DNA of 21,336 nt from Pelargonium cotyledonis (Eukaryota > Streptophyta > Magnoliopsida > Geraniales > Geraniaceae), in contig JAYMTA010001182.1 of NCBI GenBank assembly GCA_036897625.1, positions 1 to 21,336 of the forward strand, in the 5' to 3' direction. A program made the translations under genes and the position numbers. The notes under the pieces were generated by a model. That model ran no database searches, was not told where the DNA came from, and saw only the letters and a list, made by a program, of their open reading frames with translations. Positions 1 through 10,068 of the stretch are shown piece by piece; position 1 is the stretch's first letter; each line of letters starts with the position of its first letter.

Positions 1-346
1 CTAATGGGCCGGGGCCGATGGAGCAGTAGGCCTTGAGGCGACAGCGGCGTGGGGTCCGGATCATTGCACGTCGTTGTTTGGTTTTTTGAATGGTCCGGTA
101 TTGACTCTGGTGCCCGGTTGGGGCAAAGGCGTATTCCGAAAGCCTCCTCTCAGCTACAGAGCTTGCGTTGTCTTTGGGATGTTTGGCTCAGGGTAATATG
201 TTAGGTTTTTGGACTAGATGCTTAGGTTTTCTACTTTATTAGTTTGGTTTTGTTTTGTTTTGGTTTTTGGTTGGATCATATGTACCTTGTATTTGGCTTA
301 GTCCCCCTTGGAATGAATGATCATTCGTTTCCGTTCAAAAAAAAAA
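1..346 (+). mobile_element. Probable LINE 3' end (truncated at window edge)
   Basis: The first ~180 bases are clearly richer in G and C than the DNA that follows. The segment then becomes T/G-rich and ends in a run of ten A (337-346). Just before the A run is a perfect 12-bp palindrome (315-326, GAATGATCATTC). A T/G-rich 3' untranslated region ending in an A tail fits a plant L1-type LINE whose coding part would lie to the left of the window. No reverse transcriptase or RNase H residues are visible here, and no target-site duplication can be tested because the 5' end is missing. It could also be the 3' end of a processed transcript. This is inference from composition and tail only. Confidence 0.35.
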
Positions 347-640
347 TACAATATAAAACTAAGGGTTTGACAATCAACATATCTGAAAAATCTAGCAAAA
401 AAATTGAAAACCTAACTAATTTGTAAGTGATCACTCGGTTCACATATCAAACCAAAGATAAAAAAATTAACACTACCAAACTGAGCCACAATGGCTAAAA
501 CACGTCGAACAATCAAATCAAAGGCACTTGAATCCTCCCGTCAACTTGAACTATCAAGTTGAAGACAAATATATGAATCATGCCCTCCAACATGAAAAAC
601 ACGAACTGATCACAACAATTGCACTTGAATTTCAAGGCGA

Positions 641-648
641 CCACGTGG
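641..648. promoter_or_regulatory. Palindromic G-box CCACGTGG
   Basis: A perfect G-box palindrome (CCACGTGG), the binding site class of plant bHLH and bZIP factors. It lies about 1.5 kb from the chaperonin start codon, so its link to that gene is doubtful. Confidence 0.25.
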
Positions 649-1203
649 ATAGCTTTTCCAACGACCCCTTGCAACCATTAGGTCTGTCATCTGATTTGAC
701 AAATAACTTGAAGGCTGATTCGATGACTCTGGTCAAACCACCACCTTCCATGTTATTTTCTCATTCTCTGCAACTGCATTCTGCTGCTCTACGAGCACAC
801 CAATAAAAAAACCTACCGTGAATCTACGCCACTTGCACTATTGACCTTAATTAACAACTCAAAACTTGCTATCAAAGCAAGACTCGTTATCTTAACAAGA
901 TAGACCGCAATTAGCTATATGCAAATCTAAGAAATTATCGTCGTATTTTGAAAATCAAAAGCAGATGTAGACGAACAAAAGCTCTAACCGACTCTCAAAA
1001 CAACAAAGAAAAGAGAGAGACAAGTGATTATGTAAATGTTTGATGTTTGTTAGTGGATGAAATGTTGAATTGTCATTAGTTAATTTGGTTGATTTTGTGT
1101 CAAATGTTGTTGATCTATGTTAGAATGTGTTGATGCAGTCATTAAATCATATAGAAAAAGGTCGGTTTGATTATTTCTAGGATCGACCCGACTTTCATTG
1201 AAT

Positions 1204-1211
1204 ACACGTGG
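1204..1211 (+). promoter_or_regulatory. G-box/ABRE ACACGTGG
   Basis: ACACGTGG matches the G-box and ABA-response element consensus. It is about 650 bp upstream of the probable transcription start of the chloroplast chaperonin gene. A second CACGTG core lies at 1475-1480. G-boxes are common in light-regulated plastid-protein genes; activity here is inferred. Confidence 0.35.
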
Positions 1212-1474
1212 TTATTATTTTCTATTTGCAAAAAATAAAGAAATATGAAGTTGTCTTGGCAATATATATAGAAAGGTGATAATAATCATCTTGATATAAG
1301 AAATATTTACTTAACGAAATGTGATTAAAACTTCCGAATTTGCAACTGCAAAGCGTGAGTAATATTGTCTTCATCTATTTTAACTTTTTTTAATTGCATT
1401 GTTGATTTTTGTCATTTTACATTTTGCACTTCATTCTTTCCACTATTTTTTTAATTATTTATTTATGTTTAAAG

Positions 1475-1480
1475 CACGTG
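1475..1480. promoter_or_regulatory. CACGTG core (second G-box)
   Basis: A G-box core about 400 bp upstream of the probable start of the chaperonin transcript and nearer than the ABRE-like copy at 1204-1211. It is only a motif match. Confidence 0.3.
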
Positions 1481-1845
1481 TTTAATCATATTCAGAGTTT
1501 AATTAAAATTAACATTCTTCACTTTTCTCATAGGTGTGTTTAGTGATTATCGAACTCAAGATCTCTTCCCATAATATTAACATACATTGCCAATTGAGCC
1601 TCAACTTATTGGTAAGTGGTAACTCTTAGGTACTTCTAGTTAGTTCTAGTTACTTCATCAATCAAGTAGTATTACCAAACAAGTCCTCAATAATTTATAG
1701 TTTATACTTTATAGACTACCCTTTTTAACAAACAAGTTTTTTGAGAAAATGTTTATCACCCCATTGAGCTACCAAACAAGCACAAGACGCATTAGCAAGC
1801 GCGTGGGAAACGGACAGAGGAGTCTCAACTGAATTCTAGAAGCCT

Positions 1846-1888
1846 CTTATCATCTGATAAAACCCACCATTCTATCCTTCTAGGGTTT
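1846..1888 (+). promoter_or_regulatory. Core promoter/5'UTR cluster: I-box palindrome and telo-box-like motif
   Basis: Positions 1847-1860 form the inverted repeat TTATCA-TC-TGATAA, which includes CTTATC (I-box GATAAG on the - strand). At 1881-1888 is TAGGGTTT, the complement of the short telo-box AAACCCTA that is common near the starts of plant housekeeping genes. A pyrimidine-rich stretch (1886-1942) follows, as in plant 5' leaders. Together these place the transcription start of the chaperonin gene at roughly 1860-1890. No clear TATA box was seen. Confidence 0.4.
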
Positions 1889-1944
1889 TGTCATCCTCTT
1901 CTTCTACCTCCAAAGCTTCTATCTTTTCACTTCTTCTTTCTCAG

Positions 1945-2164
1945 GTACACTTGTAATCTCTTTCTCTTCCATTTTATTTCACGCTTAATCTCTAATTTAC
2001 GTTTGCACTGTTAAGTTTCATTCATTTTTCGATGATAACGAAGATTTTATGTTTGGTTCCCAAGAAACTTGAGGGAAAATCGTAAATTAACTAGTTTGGG
2101 TAAGAATTCAATCTGGTATCGTTGTTCTCATGTGAAAATGTTTTGTTCTAATGATTTGGATTAG
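1945..2164 (+). other. Probable 5'-leader intron of the chaperonin gene
   Basis: A good donor (CAG|GTACAC) follows the pyrimidine-rich leader, and an acceptor (GATTAG) ends at 2164, three bases before the start codon. The 220-nt stretch is T-rich like the gene's other introns. Leader introns ending just before the ATG are common in plant genes and often raise expression. A matching full-length cDNA would be needed to prove it. Confidence 0.55.
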
Positions 2165-2167
2165 GAA

Positions 2168-4360
2168 ATGGCCACCACTCAGCTCACTGCTCCTTCAATT
2201 TCCGCTAGGAGCTTGGCTTCATTTGAAGGGATTAGATCCTCAACGGTCAAGTTTTTTTCTGCTGGTAATGGACTCTCTCAGAGGTCATTCAGAGGTCTTG
2301 TTGTCAGAGCTGCAGCCACTGTTGCTCCCAAGGTATTAAAGTTCAGATACCTTGCTGTATAGTCAATACTTGATAGCTGTTATTTATGTTACTGTCCATT
2401 TGGTTTTACTTTATGCCAAAATTAGATGCCTTTCTTGTTATTGTGGTGAATTGGATTTATTTGGTGTATATGGTACTTATTTGGTCATATGTGCATGTTA
2501 ATGATTGATTGTTGGGAAAAATCTTGTTCTTGCAGAATGTTGAATTTTAGTTACAGTCATTATTCTTCTTTTACTTGCATTTTGTTTATTGAATTTGATT
2601 TATGATACTATAAACCATATGCAAAAGGATGATAATTGCTTTTTGTAACTTGTTGTGTTGAATATATATGGTTATGGCTAATCTATTTGTCTGCTGTTCA
2701 TCGTTGTCATACTTGGTATTCATAAGGTTGAAAAGTTATTGCTTCAGTTTAGTTTGGCTACTGAAATTGGACAAGTGAACTTACAGTATTATTTTTAATT
2801 TTTGTTTCCTTTGTTTTGTTGTTTTACTGATGCATTTTTTTATTATCCATCAGTATACTTCAATCAAGCCATTGGCTGACAGGGTATTGGTAAAGATCAA
2901 AACCGCAGAGGAGAAGACCTCAGGTGGTATCTTACTTCCATCGTCAGCTCAAACAAAGCCTCAAGGAGGTGAAGTTGTAGCTGTTGGAGAGGGTAGAACA
3001 GTTGGGGATACCAAAGTTGGTGTTAGCGTTGAGGTAACCACTTGCCTTTTCATCATTATCTTATAAGTTGTGTTTGCCATGTTAAAAACTTCTAATAAAG
3101 GTGATATTATTTGTGTAGACTGGGGCCCAAGTTGTATACTCCAAGTATGCAGGAACTGAGGTGGAATTCAATGGTATAAGTCATCTTATACTGAAGGAGG
3201 ATGACATTGTTGGTGTCCTTGAGACTGATGATATCAAGGATCTCAAGCCCTTGAATGATAGAGTTTTGATTAAGGTAAATTTTACATCCAAATCTTTTCT
3301 AGTTATATTAATCTCTCATCTATACTAGGATTATTCTCCCCTTTCAAACCATGATAGATTGAATGTCTTGATATCAGAGTGTGAAAGGTATAATGTAAAA
3401 TACTCTTTTATTTTTTAAAGTCTCCAAGATGGAGGGACAGGTTTGGCATAAACCCCAACTTGTGGATAAAATTGGTCCAACGGGCTGAGCTACACAATAG
3501 GGGTGGCTCTACAGTCTACCCTTTTCCCAATATACTGTCAAAATTAATGTCTCTCAAAATAGTTGTCTCAACATGACCGGCCTCTTTCGGTCTTTTCTAC
3601 CTTTTTTTTTTTTTTTTTTTTTTTTTGTAAAAAATAATTTTAATTTTATTACTGATTTTCCCATGTGTCCCCATTTGACTTTTGTAGTGGAGGCAAAAAA
3701 TGACACTCATTTTTGGGACGTAGTGAGTAGCATTTAATTGGTTATGTGCAGTAAGTGTCCTAGATTCTCTCATGTATGCTAGGCTCGATTAGATAGAAGT
3801 TGCAATTGCATTGACCACACATTTGACTTCATGTCTAAGAGCCTTGTTGGGTGTGCAAGTAATCTTTGTTATGGTACATTCAAGGGGAATTCATGTGGGC
3901 ATAGGTTTTGAAACTAAATACCTGTTCAAATTTTGTACGTACTTGTTAATTAGGAGTTCTATTGTATATGCCTTATTTCATGCCAATGTGCAGATTGCTG
4001 AGGCTGAGGAAAAGACTGCTGGAGGCTTGTTGTTGACAGAGGCGAGCAAGGAGAAACCTTCTATTGGAACGGTAAGAAAGTAAAATCTTTGTGGCTGCTT
4101 TTACCTTGCAAATAGTTGCTTTTTATTTTAATGATTTTGGTCCTTTTGGACATGTATTGAGATATGTCTTCTGTTTGGTGAGGCAGGCCACGGCAGTAGG
4201 ACCTGGTCCTCTGGATGAGCAAGGCAACCGGAAACCATTGACAGTGTCCACAGGAGACACTGTCTTATACTCCAAATATGCAGGGAGCGACTTCAAGGGT
4301 GCCGATGGCTCTAACTACATTGTTCTCAGGGCATCTGATGTGATGGCTATTCTCTCTTAG
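2168..4360 (+). CDS. CPN20: 20/21 kDa chaperonin, chloroplastic (double Cpn10 co-chaperonin)
   Basis: Coding exons are 2168-2332, 2854-3033, 3119-3274, 3994-4071 and 4187-4360. All junctions are GT-AG and phase 0, giving 250 aa, close to the ~253 aa of Arabidopsis CPN20. Residues 1 to about 50 are rich in Ser, Thr, Ala and Arg with few acidic residues, as in a chloroplast transit peptide (RAAATVAPK at its end). Two Cpn10 domains follow: the first starts at about residue 59 ([10 protein letters not shown]) with a mobile-loop GGILLP at 79-84; the second starts at about residue 157 ([10 protein letters not shown]) with GGLLLT at 177-182. Both end with a [16 protein letters not shown] strand. The family caps plastid Cpn60 rings and helps fold stromal proteins such as Rubisco. 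Cpn20 has also been reported to activate FeSOD and to act in ABA signalling. The gene faces the helicase tail to tail. No damage is seen. Confidence 0.95.
3275..3993 (+). other. Chaperonin intron 3 with repeat-like insert
   Basis: At 719 nt this is the longest intron of the gene. It contains a core (3484-3510, GAGCTACACAATAGGGG followed by TGGCTCT) that also occurs in the SINE-like insertion of the neighbouring membrane-protein gene at 12315-12342. A run of 25 T follows at 3602-3626. The middle (about 3420-3630) is probably an old retroposed fragment, but no target-site duplication was found, so its borders are open. Confidence 0.4.
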
Positions 4361-4745
4361 ATGCATTCTTCTTACGTGTACACCAAATTTTCTAGCAAAT
4401 TTGTTTTGAGCTTGCGGATTTAGAATGCAGTCAGTTGCTTTCTAATTTATGGCAGCAATGTGATTTTACACTGTTACCTATTATTGAGCTAGGTTGTTCA
4501 AATAACATGATATTGGAATATGTGAAGTGGCTTATAGATCTCAATCTAGTTCATCATTTTTTGTGTAACACAATTGCATCTCCTTTGAGTGATGGAAGTC
4601 ATGCATTTTAAGCTTTGCTTGCAAATAATTGGTTGGTGGAGAAGAAGCAGCTGTGGATAGACTTGGAAGAAGCTCAGCCCAAGCAAAACTAACCTACAGA
4701 GACACTAGGAACATAGTTTCTTCATTATTTTCTTAATAAAGTTTT
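4361..4745 (+). terminator. Chaperonin 3'UTR with candidate poly(A) signal
   Basis: The stretch after the stop codon is T-rich, as in plant 3' UTRs. The best near-upstream element is AATAAA at 4735-4740, about 375 bases after the stop. Plant poly(A) signals are loose, so earlier sites (for example after the T-rich run near 4550-4565) are also possible. A further AATAAA at 4938-4943 is close to the end of the convergent helicase gene. Confidence 0.35.
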
Positions 4746-5047
4746 CCATTTCAAATCACACTTGTTTAATCATGAGACCATTTCAAAATTGTTTAGTAAT
4801 CCATTTTACTAAAAATTGATTTTTTTAAAGCCTAAGAATTTGTTCTTAATTTTTTTTGTTTGTTCATATTCGAAGTTCCATTTTTAAAGAGAAATGTCAG
4901 ATTGAGAGATTTGAATCATTCAATTAATTTCATTGCAAATAAAACAACAATTCAAGACTGAACATTGAGTTGAGTATTTGTGAAGAAAAGAAAAAATATG
5001 TGTTGTCAAAAATTACAACCTCGTTTACAACATAAATTAACTTGCAT
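4746..5047. other. Convergent intergenic spacer
   Basis: AT-rich spacer between the 3' ends of the chaperonin (+) and helicase (-) genes, which must hold the helicase 3' UTR. No clear AATAAA is seen on the - strand, which is normal for plants. The two 3' UTRs may overlap, since the stop codons are only 687 bases apart. Confidence 0.5.
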
Positions 5048-8000
5048 TCATGGTTTCCGGAAAATTTTCTTCCTTTTTGACTGCCCCTTTTGCCTTTGTT
5101 CCCTCTTCCTCTTCTTTGTATCCGCCTGGAATGATCTCCCGACCAAGGAAGGCTGATCTTTCAATGCGAAGCTTTTAGCAACATGCCCCAAGTGAAGGGT
5201 CTTCACCTTAAATATTCTCTTCAGCTCACCACGGTGGGCAGTGTATGCACGAACCCAAGAGCAAAATGCATCCTTGGCAAGCTGTTTTAGCGATGGCTCA
5301 GATGAAACAAATGACTCGAGTGCCTTTTGTACCATAAGGACCCATGGATGCATGTCTACGAACTTATTGGCACGTGGTTGCTGAGCGTACACAGGGAAAC
5401 TGTCCAAGATTTTAAGAAGAGGATATTCTGATATTGATACACCATGATTCTGAAGTTCCTGTATATAATCTATTTCAATTGGTTGCAGAAATAGCAATGA
5501 TTCTCCTTTTTCACCCATCCGAGCAGTTCTACCAACCCTGCATCACAGATTGAAGATAGTTTCAAGCTCCTACAGACTCTTCAATGCAACAAAAATATAG
5601 CACCAAATCATAATTTCACTGGGAAAGAAAGGCAAGCTCTTTTCATGCATGACAATAATTGGTTCTTGCAGGTCAGCTAAGAAAATCCAAACCCACCCTT
5701 TTCTGAAGACAGCTTTTGTAAAATTTACGATTGGCGAAAACTATAGCGAGCACAGATAAAAGACAATACATGAAATAAATCATAAATACCTATGCACATA
5801 TTCAGTAGCCTCCCCAGGAGAATCATACTGTACAATGCATCGAACTTCTGGGAAGTCTAAGCCTCTAGCAGAAACATCTGTCGACAAGAGGAGAGACATT
5901 TTCTCTGTTTTAAAGGCCTCAAAAGTGGTTCTCCGATCCTCATGCTTCATATTTCCATGCAGCCGAAAAGTTTTGCATCTCACAAACTTCTGTTTGAATT
6001 CTGTTTCTGGTTTTGATTTGGTTGACCAAAGGAATTGGTTCAACAATGAATAATGAAAATCTACTGCATCACATGTTGAAAAGAATACCACAATCTGTAA
6101 AATGAGCATGTGAGTGAACTGGGAGACATAAACAACATGAAATATAATAACTACGTTGTAAAGTGGTCAATGAATGAAAAGTACAGTGATCACATACTGA
6201 AACAAGATATAATAATATTTATCAGATTCACTAGTTAACAAGGACATCTAGGAAGCACAAAATCAATTAGTTCATGGCGTGCTAATGATACAGGTACTAT
6301 TCGATGATGAGTTCATGGCACAATCCTAAAGGAATCAAGCAATGTTACTGGTGCAGACAGACATAAAGCTACAATCAGATAGGTTCTCAGACACTGGACA
6401 ACAATCGATTTTATATCTCTAAAATAAAAGTTGTGAAATAAGAAGGGTGAATGCTGGTCTTCTATTACTATTACTATTATTACAACCTAAAACAAACCAT
6501 TACAACTATAAATGATGTCATAAACCTCGTTCACAAAACAAAGAAAATTAAGATATTGGGACTAATTTCACCTTTTGGGAAGCTTCATCCTCAAAAAGAT
6601 GCTTCAGGATGGAAAGAAGTACTGTAAGCCTTGAACCACAAGGCACTGCATCGAAATATGAAAATTCAATCAAACCACATCAAATCATTTTCAAGGTTCA
6701 CCACATCTAACATTACATCATCATTTACCTTTAACAAATCTCTGAATTAATTGAGCTGGAAGTGTATAGTCTCCAACTAAAGAAGTTGGTATCTTGCCTA
6801 GATCAACCGCTTCTTTTAATAAATTTGGCTGAATGCTCTTGTTACCAAGACCAACCAAAACAGGATTCTCTAAACTAATGTTAGCAAGATGATTAACTTT
6901 CTCATTTAATGTAGCAGATAACAATAAATTCTGCCGCTGAAAACTAGAGGTACTTGAAACAGAATTATTCTTCCCAGCAGAATCATTTTTCTTTGAATCC
7001 AAAAGCTCTAGTATTTCTTCTATGTCTTTGCCATATCCTAATTCGAGAATCCTGTGAAGATAAGTAGATAAATTGTCAGAAGATGCACTAAAAACATGAT
7101 AGTGATTGAAAAGCATTACACCCTTAAATGGTAGACCTACCTATCGGCTTCATCAAAGATGATCCATCGCAGATTAGCATGACTGAATGATGACGTATTC
7201 TTTAAGTGATCCAACAGGCGTCCAGGAGTTGCAATTAGAATAGCTATGCCTAGAAATAAAAGCATAAAAGATTTAGCATCCATTTTACCAGGAACTAACA
7301 CAAATAAGTAAACATATATTACATTTCATTGAACAGAGAAGAAGGCCTCAGATCAAGGTGAAGAGAAAAGATTTGTTAAGCCATCTTCAAATTTAAAATA
7401 TATGGGTCATTAACATGAATGCTCATGAAGAAACATGATTTGATGAGGCAAATCACTCAAAAGTATGTGCTAATCCATATAATAATATGAACATGTTACA
7501 AACCAAGAATCAGCATCCCCAAGTCAGATATCAATACCTCAGGTGTTTGAAGTTTCAATGCGTCATATCATAGGTGACAACACACATTACACTGGACAGA
7601 ACCAAACCAAAAAGATTTACAGTATGAAAAAAATATTGGCTCACAAGATGTTTGAGAATATTTATCACCTCAAGCTTCTATTTAGAATTCACGAAGAATA
7701 CCGTGAATAAATTTCAATAGGAGTTGAAGACACATAGATTTGATGATAGAAATTCATGAAATGCTACCTTTGCGCAGCCTGGCCTTTTCTTTTGCTCTGT
7801 TTTCTCCACCCATTATATAACCTGGGACAATCCAAGGATAGCGAAACAATATTTTTTGTAGAATTTCATGAACCTGCATGCACAATTCATGCGTTGGTAC
7901 AAGAACCAACGCTATTTCCAAAACATCAATTATTAAGTGAATCATGATTAATTTGACAGTGCATGTCGCTGTAATGATGTGGGAGTGACACGAATGAACA

Positions 8001-9307
8001 AAATGTTTCTTATTGGAAAAAAATAATTTTCTTTTACAATTTCATGGTAATTAAAATACGTAAAACATGATAAACTCCTGAAAGGGAAAAGCATAACTTT
8101 TAGAATGAATATTATTTTGACAGTGCATGTCGCTGTAATGATGTGGGAGTGACAAGAATGAACATAATGTTTCTTATTGAAAAAAATAATTTTCTTTTAC
8201 AATTTCATGGTAATGAAAATAGGTAAAATATGATAAACTCCTGAAAGGGAAAAGCATATTCATGCGTTGGTACAAGAACCAACGCTATTTCCGAAACATC
8301 AATTATTAAGTGAATCATGATTAATTTGACAGTGCATGTCGCTGTAATAACATTGGAGTGACAAGAATGAACAAAATGTCTCTTAATGAAAAAAAATATA
8401 TCTTTTATGATTTTATGGTAATGAATGGTAAAATATGATAAAGTCCTGAAAGAGAAAGGCATAACTTTTAGAATGAATTTATCATAGCATGGGAATTCAA
8501 ATTTTATAATTGCTAAACGGCCACCAAGACAATTGGGCCTGGACAGAATTAGAAAATATAGACTAGTAATCTTGTTCCAGCTACATTACTGTTAGGCTCT
8601 AACATATAATTAACCATGAAACAATATCGGGCATTAAAACACTAAAACAACTCATATGAGCAAGAATTAGAGTTTCTAGAGCCCTGAGAGGCTGAGACTA
8701 CATAATAAAGTTGACATTTTTTAATAATAATAAAAAAGGCATATACATGATGCAACTGTAAACTTGTAAATAATTCAATACAACCAGAAAACACATACCA
8801 AAAGTCCCATCGGATCGCTTGATACGAATATTTAGCAAGAGATGAATAATTGGAGCCAAATATGTAACAGTTTTGCCTGTTCCGGTAGCAGCATTCACAA
8901 GTCTACAGTTTTGGAATCAAAGAACCAACCCAAACACAATTCAAAATTGAACAAAACAAAAGGAATTGCATTGACAGCAACACAAATTGAATTAAAATTT
9001 GAAGGATACACATGTCGCCCAGAGAGAATGAGTGGAATCGCTTGAGCCTGCACCTGGGTCGGAGCTTCAAAACCCATCTTCTCTGTCAATCATCACATCA
9101 CGAATTAGCTTCAAACACACAAATCCTTTACCATACACATATGTGAGCAGAGAGAGAAACAAAACCTAGAAGCTGCTTGCATAAGCTCTCATTAAGGCCC
9201 AGGCTCGAGAAGGAGCTTGCGGAGAAAATCTCACTGCCCTGTTCCTTCTTCGGCTCCTCTGCAACTTTCTTCGTCCTCGTCTTCGTCTTCGTCTTCTCCA
9301 TTGCCAT
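5048..9307 (-). CDS. RH17: DEAD-box ATP-dependent RNA helicase, Dbp7/DDX31 class (RH17-like)
   Basis: Nine coding exons in transcript order: 9307-9166, 9082-9010, 8902-8799, 7911-7768, 7249-7141, 7051-6729, 6645-6572, 6094-5790, 5537-5048. All introns are GT-AG and the frame closes at 587 aa, near the ~609 aa of Arabidopsis RH17. Motifs in order: Q motif GFEAPTQVQ (51-59), motif I ATGTGKT (77-83), Ia PTHEL (112-116), Ib TPGR (162-165), II DEAD (187-190), III SAT (236-238), [13 protein letters not shown] (394-405), VI HRVGRTAR (424-431). After the helicase core comes a DUF4217-type region (about 475-545) and a Lys/Arg-rich tail (564-587) suited to RNA binding and nucleolar location. The class acts in early 60S ribosomal subunit assembly. 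A Ser/Asn-rich insert (209-231) precedes motif III. The chosen start lies after a telo-box leader; an in-frame ATG at 9385 would add 26 residues. The symbol is by similarity to Arabidopsis. Confidence 0.93.
7885..8478. repeat. Three-copy intronic duplication in the helicase gene
   Basis: Three diverged direct copies lie head to tail: copy 1 at 7885-8110, copy 2 at 8116-8258 and copy 3 at 8258-8478. All share the block that begins TTTGACAGTGCATGTCGCTG and runs to about AAAGCATA. Copies 1 and 3 are longer and also share the sequence at 7885-7951, offset by 373 bases, which contains the 5' end of coding exon 4. The copies differ by scattered substitutions and small indels, so the event is not recent, but they can still be aligned by eye. 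Confidence 0.9.
8200..8285 (-). other. Decoy 3' splice site and partial copy of exon 4 in helicase intron 3
   Basis: Positions 8284-8258 repeat the first 27 bases of exon 4 (7911-7885) and the AG acceptor before them (8285 corresponds to 7912). Only one base differs near the acceptor (8293 G against 7920 A). Joined to exon 3 the copy stays in frame for ALVLVPTHE, then runs into new sequence and a TGA at 8207-8205. A GTAAAA sequence beginning at 8199 could serve as a donor, giving an ~85-nt cassette with a stop. Either use would cut the helicase just after motif Ia. Confidence 0.6.
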
Positions 9308-9344
9308 CAGCTTCCTCTGACGGTTCAGGGTTTTGGGTCGTTTT

Positions 9345-9353
9345 TTAGGGTTT
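9345..9353 (-). promoter_or_regulatory. Telo-box AAACCCTAA
   Basis: A perfect AAACCCTAA on the helicase strand, 38 bases before the chosen ATG and therefore in the leader or at the transcription start. In plants, telo-boxes near the start mark ribosomal-protein and ribosome-biogenesis genes, which fits a Dbp7-class helicase. Two further CCC-containing repeats of similar type (CCCAAAACCC) follow at 9326-9336. Confidence 0.65.
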
Positions 9354-9449
9354 ATTAGATACTGTAGCAACCACGGTCGTTTCATTGCCTTTTCAGAGCA
9401 ACAACAACGACAAGTCGTATTGCAGAAAACAATCCATTGGACCGGTTTC

Positions 9450-9455
9450 GGCCCA
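9450..9455 (-). promoter_or_regulatory. Site II element TGGGCC
   Basis: TGGGCC on the helicase strand, about 100 bp upstream of the telo-box. Site II (TGGGCY) plus telo-box is the known pair in promoters of plant ribosomal-protein and ribosome-assembly genes, bound by TCP-type factors. It is a six-base match, so its weight comes from the pairing. Confidence 0.5.
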
Positions 9456-9764
9456 TTCAGTGAATTCGACCGTTGAAATATCCGGGAAGAGCTCGTAGTC
9501 AAAGCTTCGCCAACTAAACAAACAATTTCATTACCTACCGGCTCGTGTATTCTAATCCAACGGCTCTCGGGTTCTCCAGATTAAAATCAAGGGTCCGGTT
9601 GCAGAAACGGAATAGTACAGAGTGGAGTCGAAACACACAATCACTTTCCAGTCCAACCTGGTCCGGTTGCATTGTCGTCGTCTCCCATTTCCATTCTCGG
9701 AGCTCGAACCAGTTGCTATCTCACAGAAATTGAATTAAAATTTGTATTAATTGAGTAATCGGTG

Positions 9765-9766
<2 letters not shown>

Positions 9767-9809
<43 letters not shown>
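9767..9809 (+). repeat. (CT)n microsatellite
   Basis: About 21 uninterrupted CT units just after the probable leader-exon donor. CT/GA tracts close to the transcription start are common in plant genes and bind GAGA-binding BBR/BPC proteins. It is also likely to vary in length between individuals. Confidence 0.9.
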
Positions 9810-9812
<3 letters not shown>

Positions 9813-10051
9813 TCTTGCTTAGTTGCTTCTTCGCTAATGTATCAAAGTATTAGGGTTATGTATTTTTATTCGAAAAATCGAAGGTTTGATTCAGTTTGGA
9901 TTTTTGCTTTCTTGAGAAAAATTTGTCTATTGAAGCCTAGTTTGTGTATGTTACTTTTTTTGTTTCTTAAGAAATATTTTTGCTGAATTTGATCTGGGCA
10001 AGAGTTCGTTTATTTGATTTGATTCGGCATTCAAGATAAATGTTTAACATT

Positions 10052-10068
10052 TGTGTGTGTGTGTGTGT
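10052..10068 (+). repeat. (TG)n microsatellite
   Basis: Eight TG units within the probable leader intron, about 115 bases before the acceptor. A simple repeat with no other sign of function. Confidence 0.85.

Larger units (their letters stand above)
347..1840. other. Intergenic DNA upstream of the chaperonin gene
   Basis: AT-rich DNA with no recognisable gene. An open frame at about 573-806 (+) is the only coding-like stretch; it has no recognised motif, no convincing upstream or downstream exon and ordinary codon content, so it is probably chance or a very old repeat. The stretch contains three CACGTG hexamers (642-647, 1205-1210, 1475-1480), the last two being within the range expected of the chaperonin promoter. 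Positions 1020-1140 are strikingly T/G-rich on the + strand. Confidence 0.5.
9308..9761. promoter_or_regulatory. Divergent promoter region between the helicase and membrane-protein genes
   Basis: About 450 bp separate the helicase start codon (- strand) from the probable first leader exon of the + strand gene. The helicase side holds a telo-box (9345-9353), a site II element (9450-9455) and a CCAAT on the - strand (9436-9440). The + side (9540-9760) is less AT-rich than the surrounding intergenic DNA and has no obvious TATA box. The region probably drives both genes, but one promoter could be weak. An open frame on the - strand continues upstream to 9502; it is more likely leader than protein. 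Confidence 0.6.

Noticed and set aside
528..806. Open frame upstream of the chaperonin gene
   Set aside because: No ATG at its left end, no domain, no neighbouring exons; kept only as a note in the intergenic entry.
6304..6310. ATGATGA, a C-box-like motif in helicase intron 7 (possible C/D snoRNA)
   Set aside because: No D box (CTGA) at a suitable distance and no terminal stem; the gene also lies on the opposite strand.
9308..9502. Upstream extension of the helicase frame (65 more residues from 9502)
   Set aside because: It covers the telo-box and site II region, is Cys/Arg-rich with no conservation expected, and the ATG at 9307 gives the usual family length.
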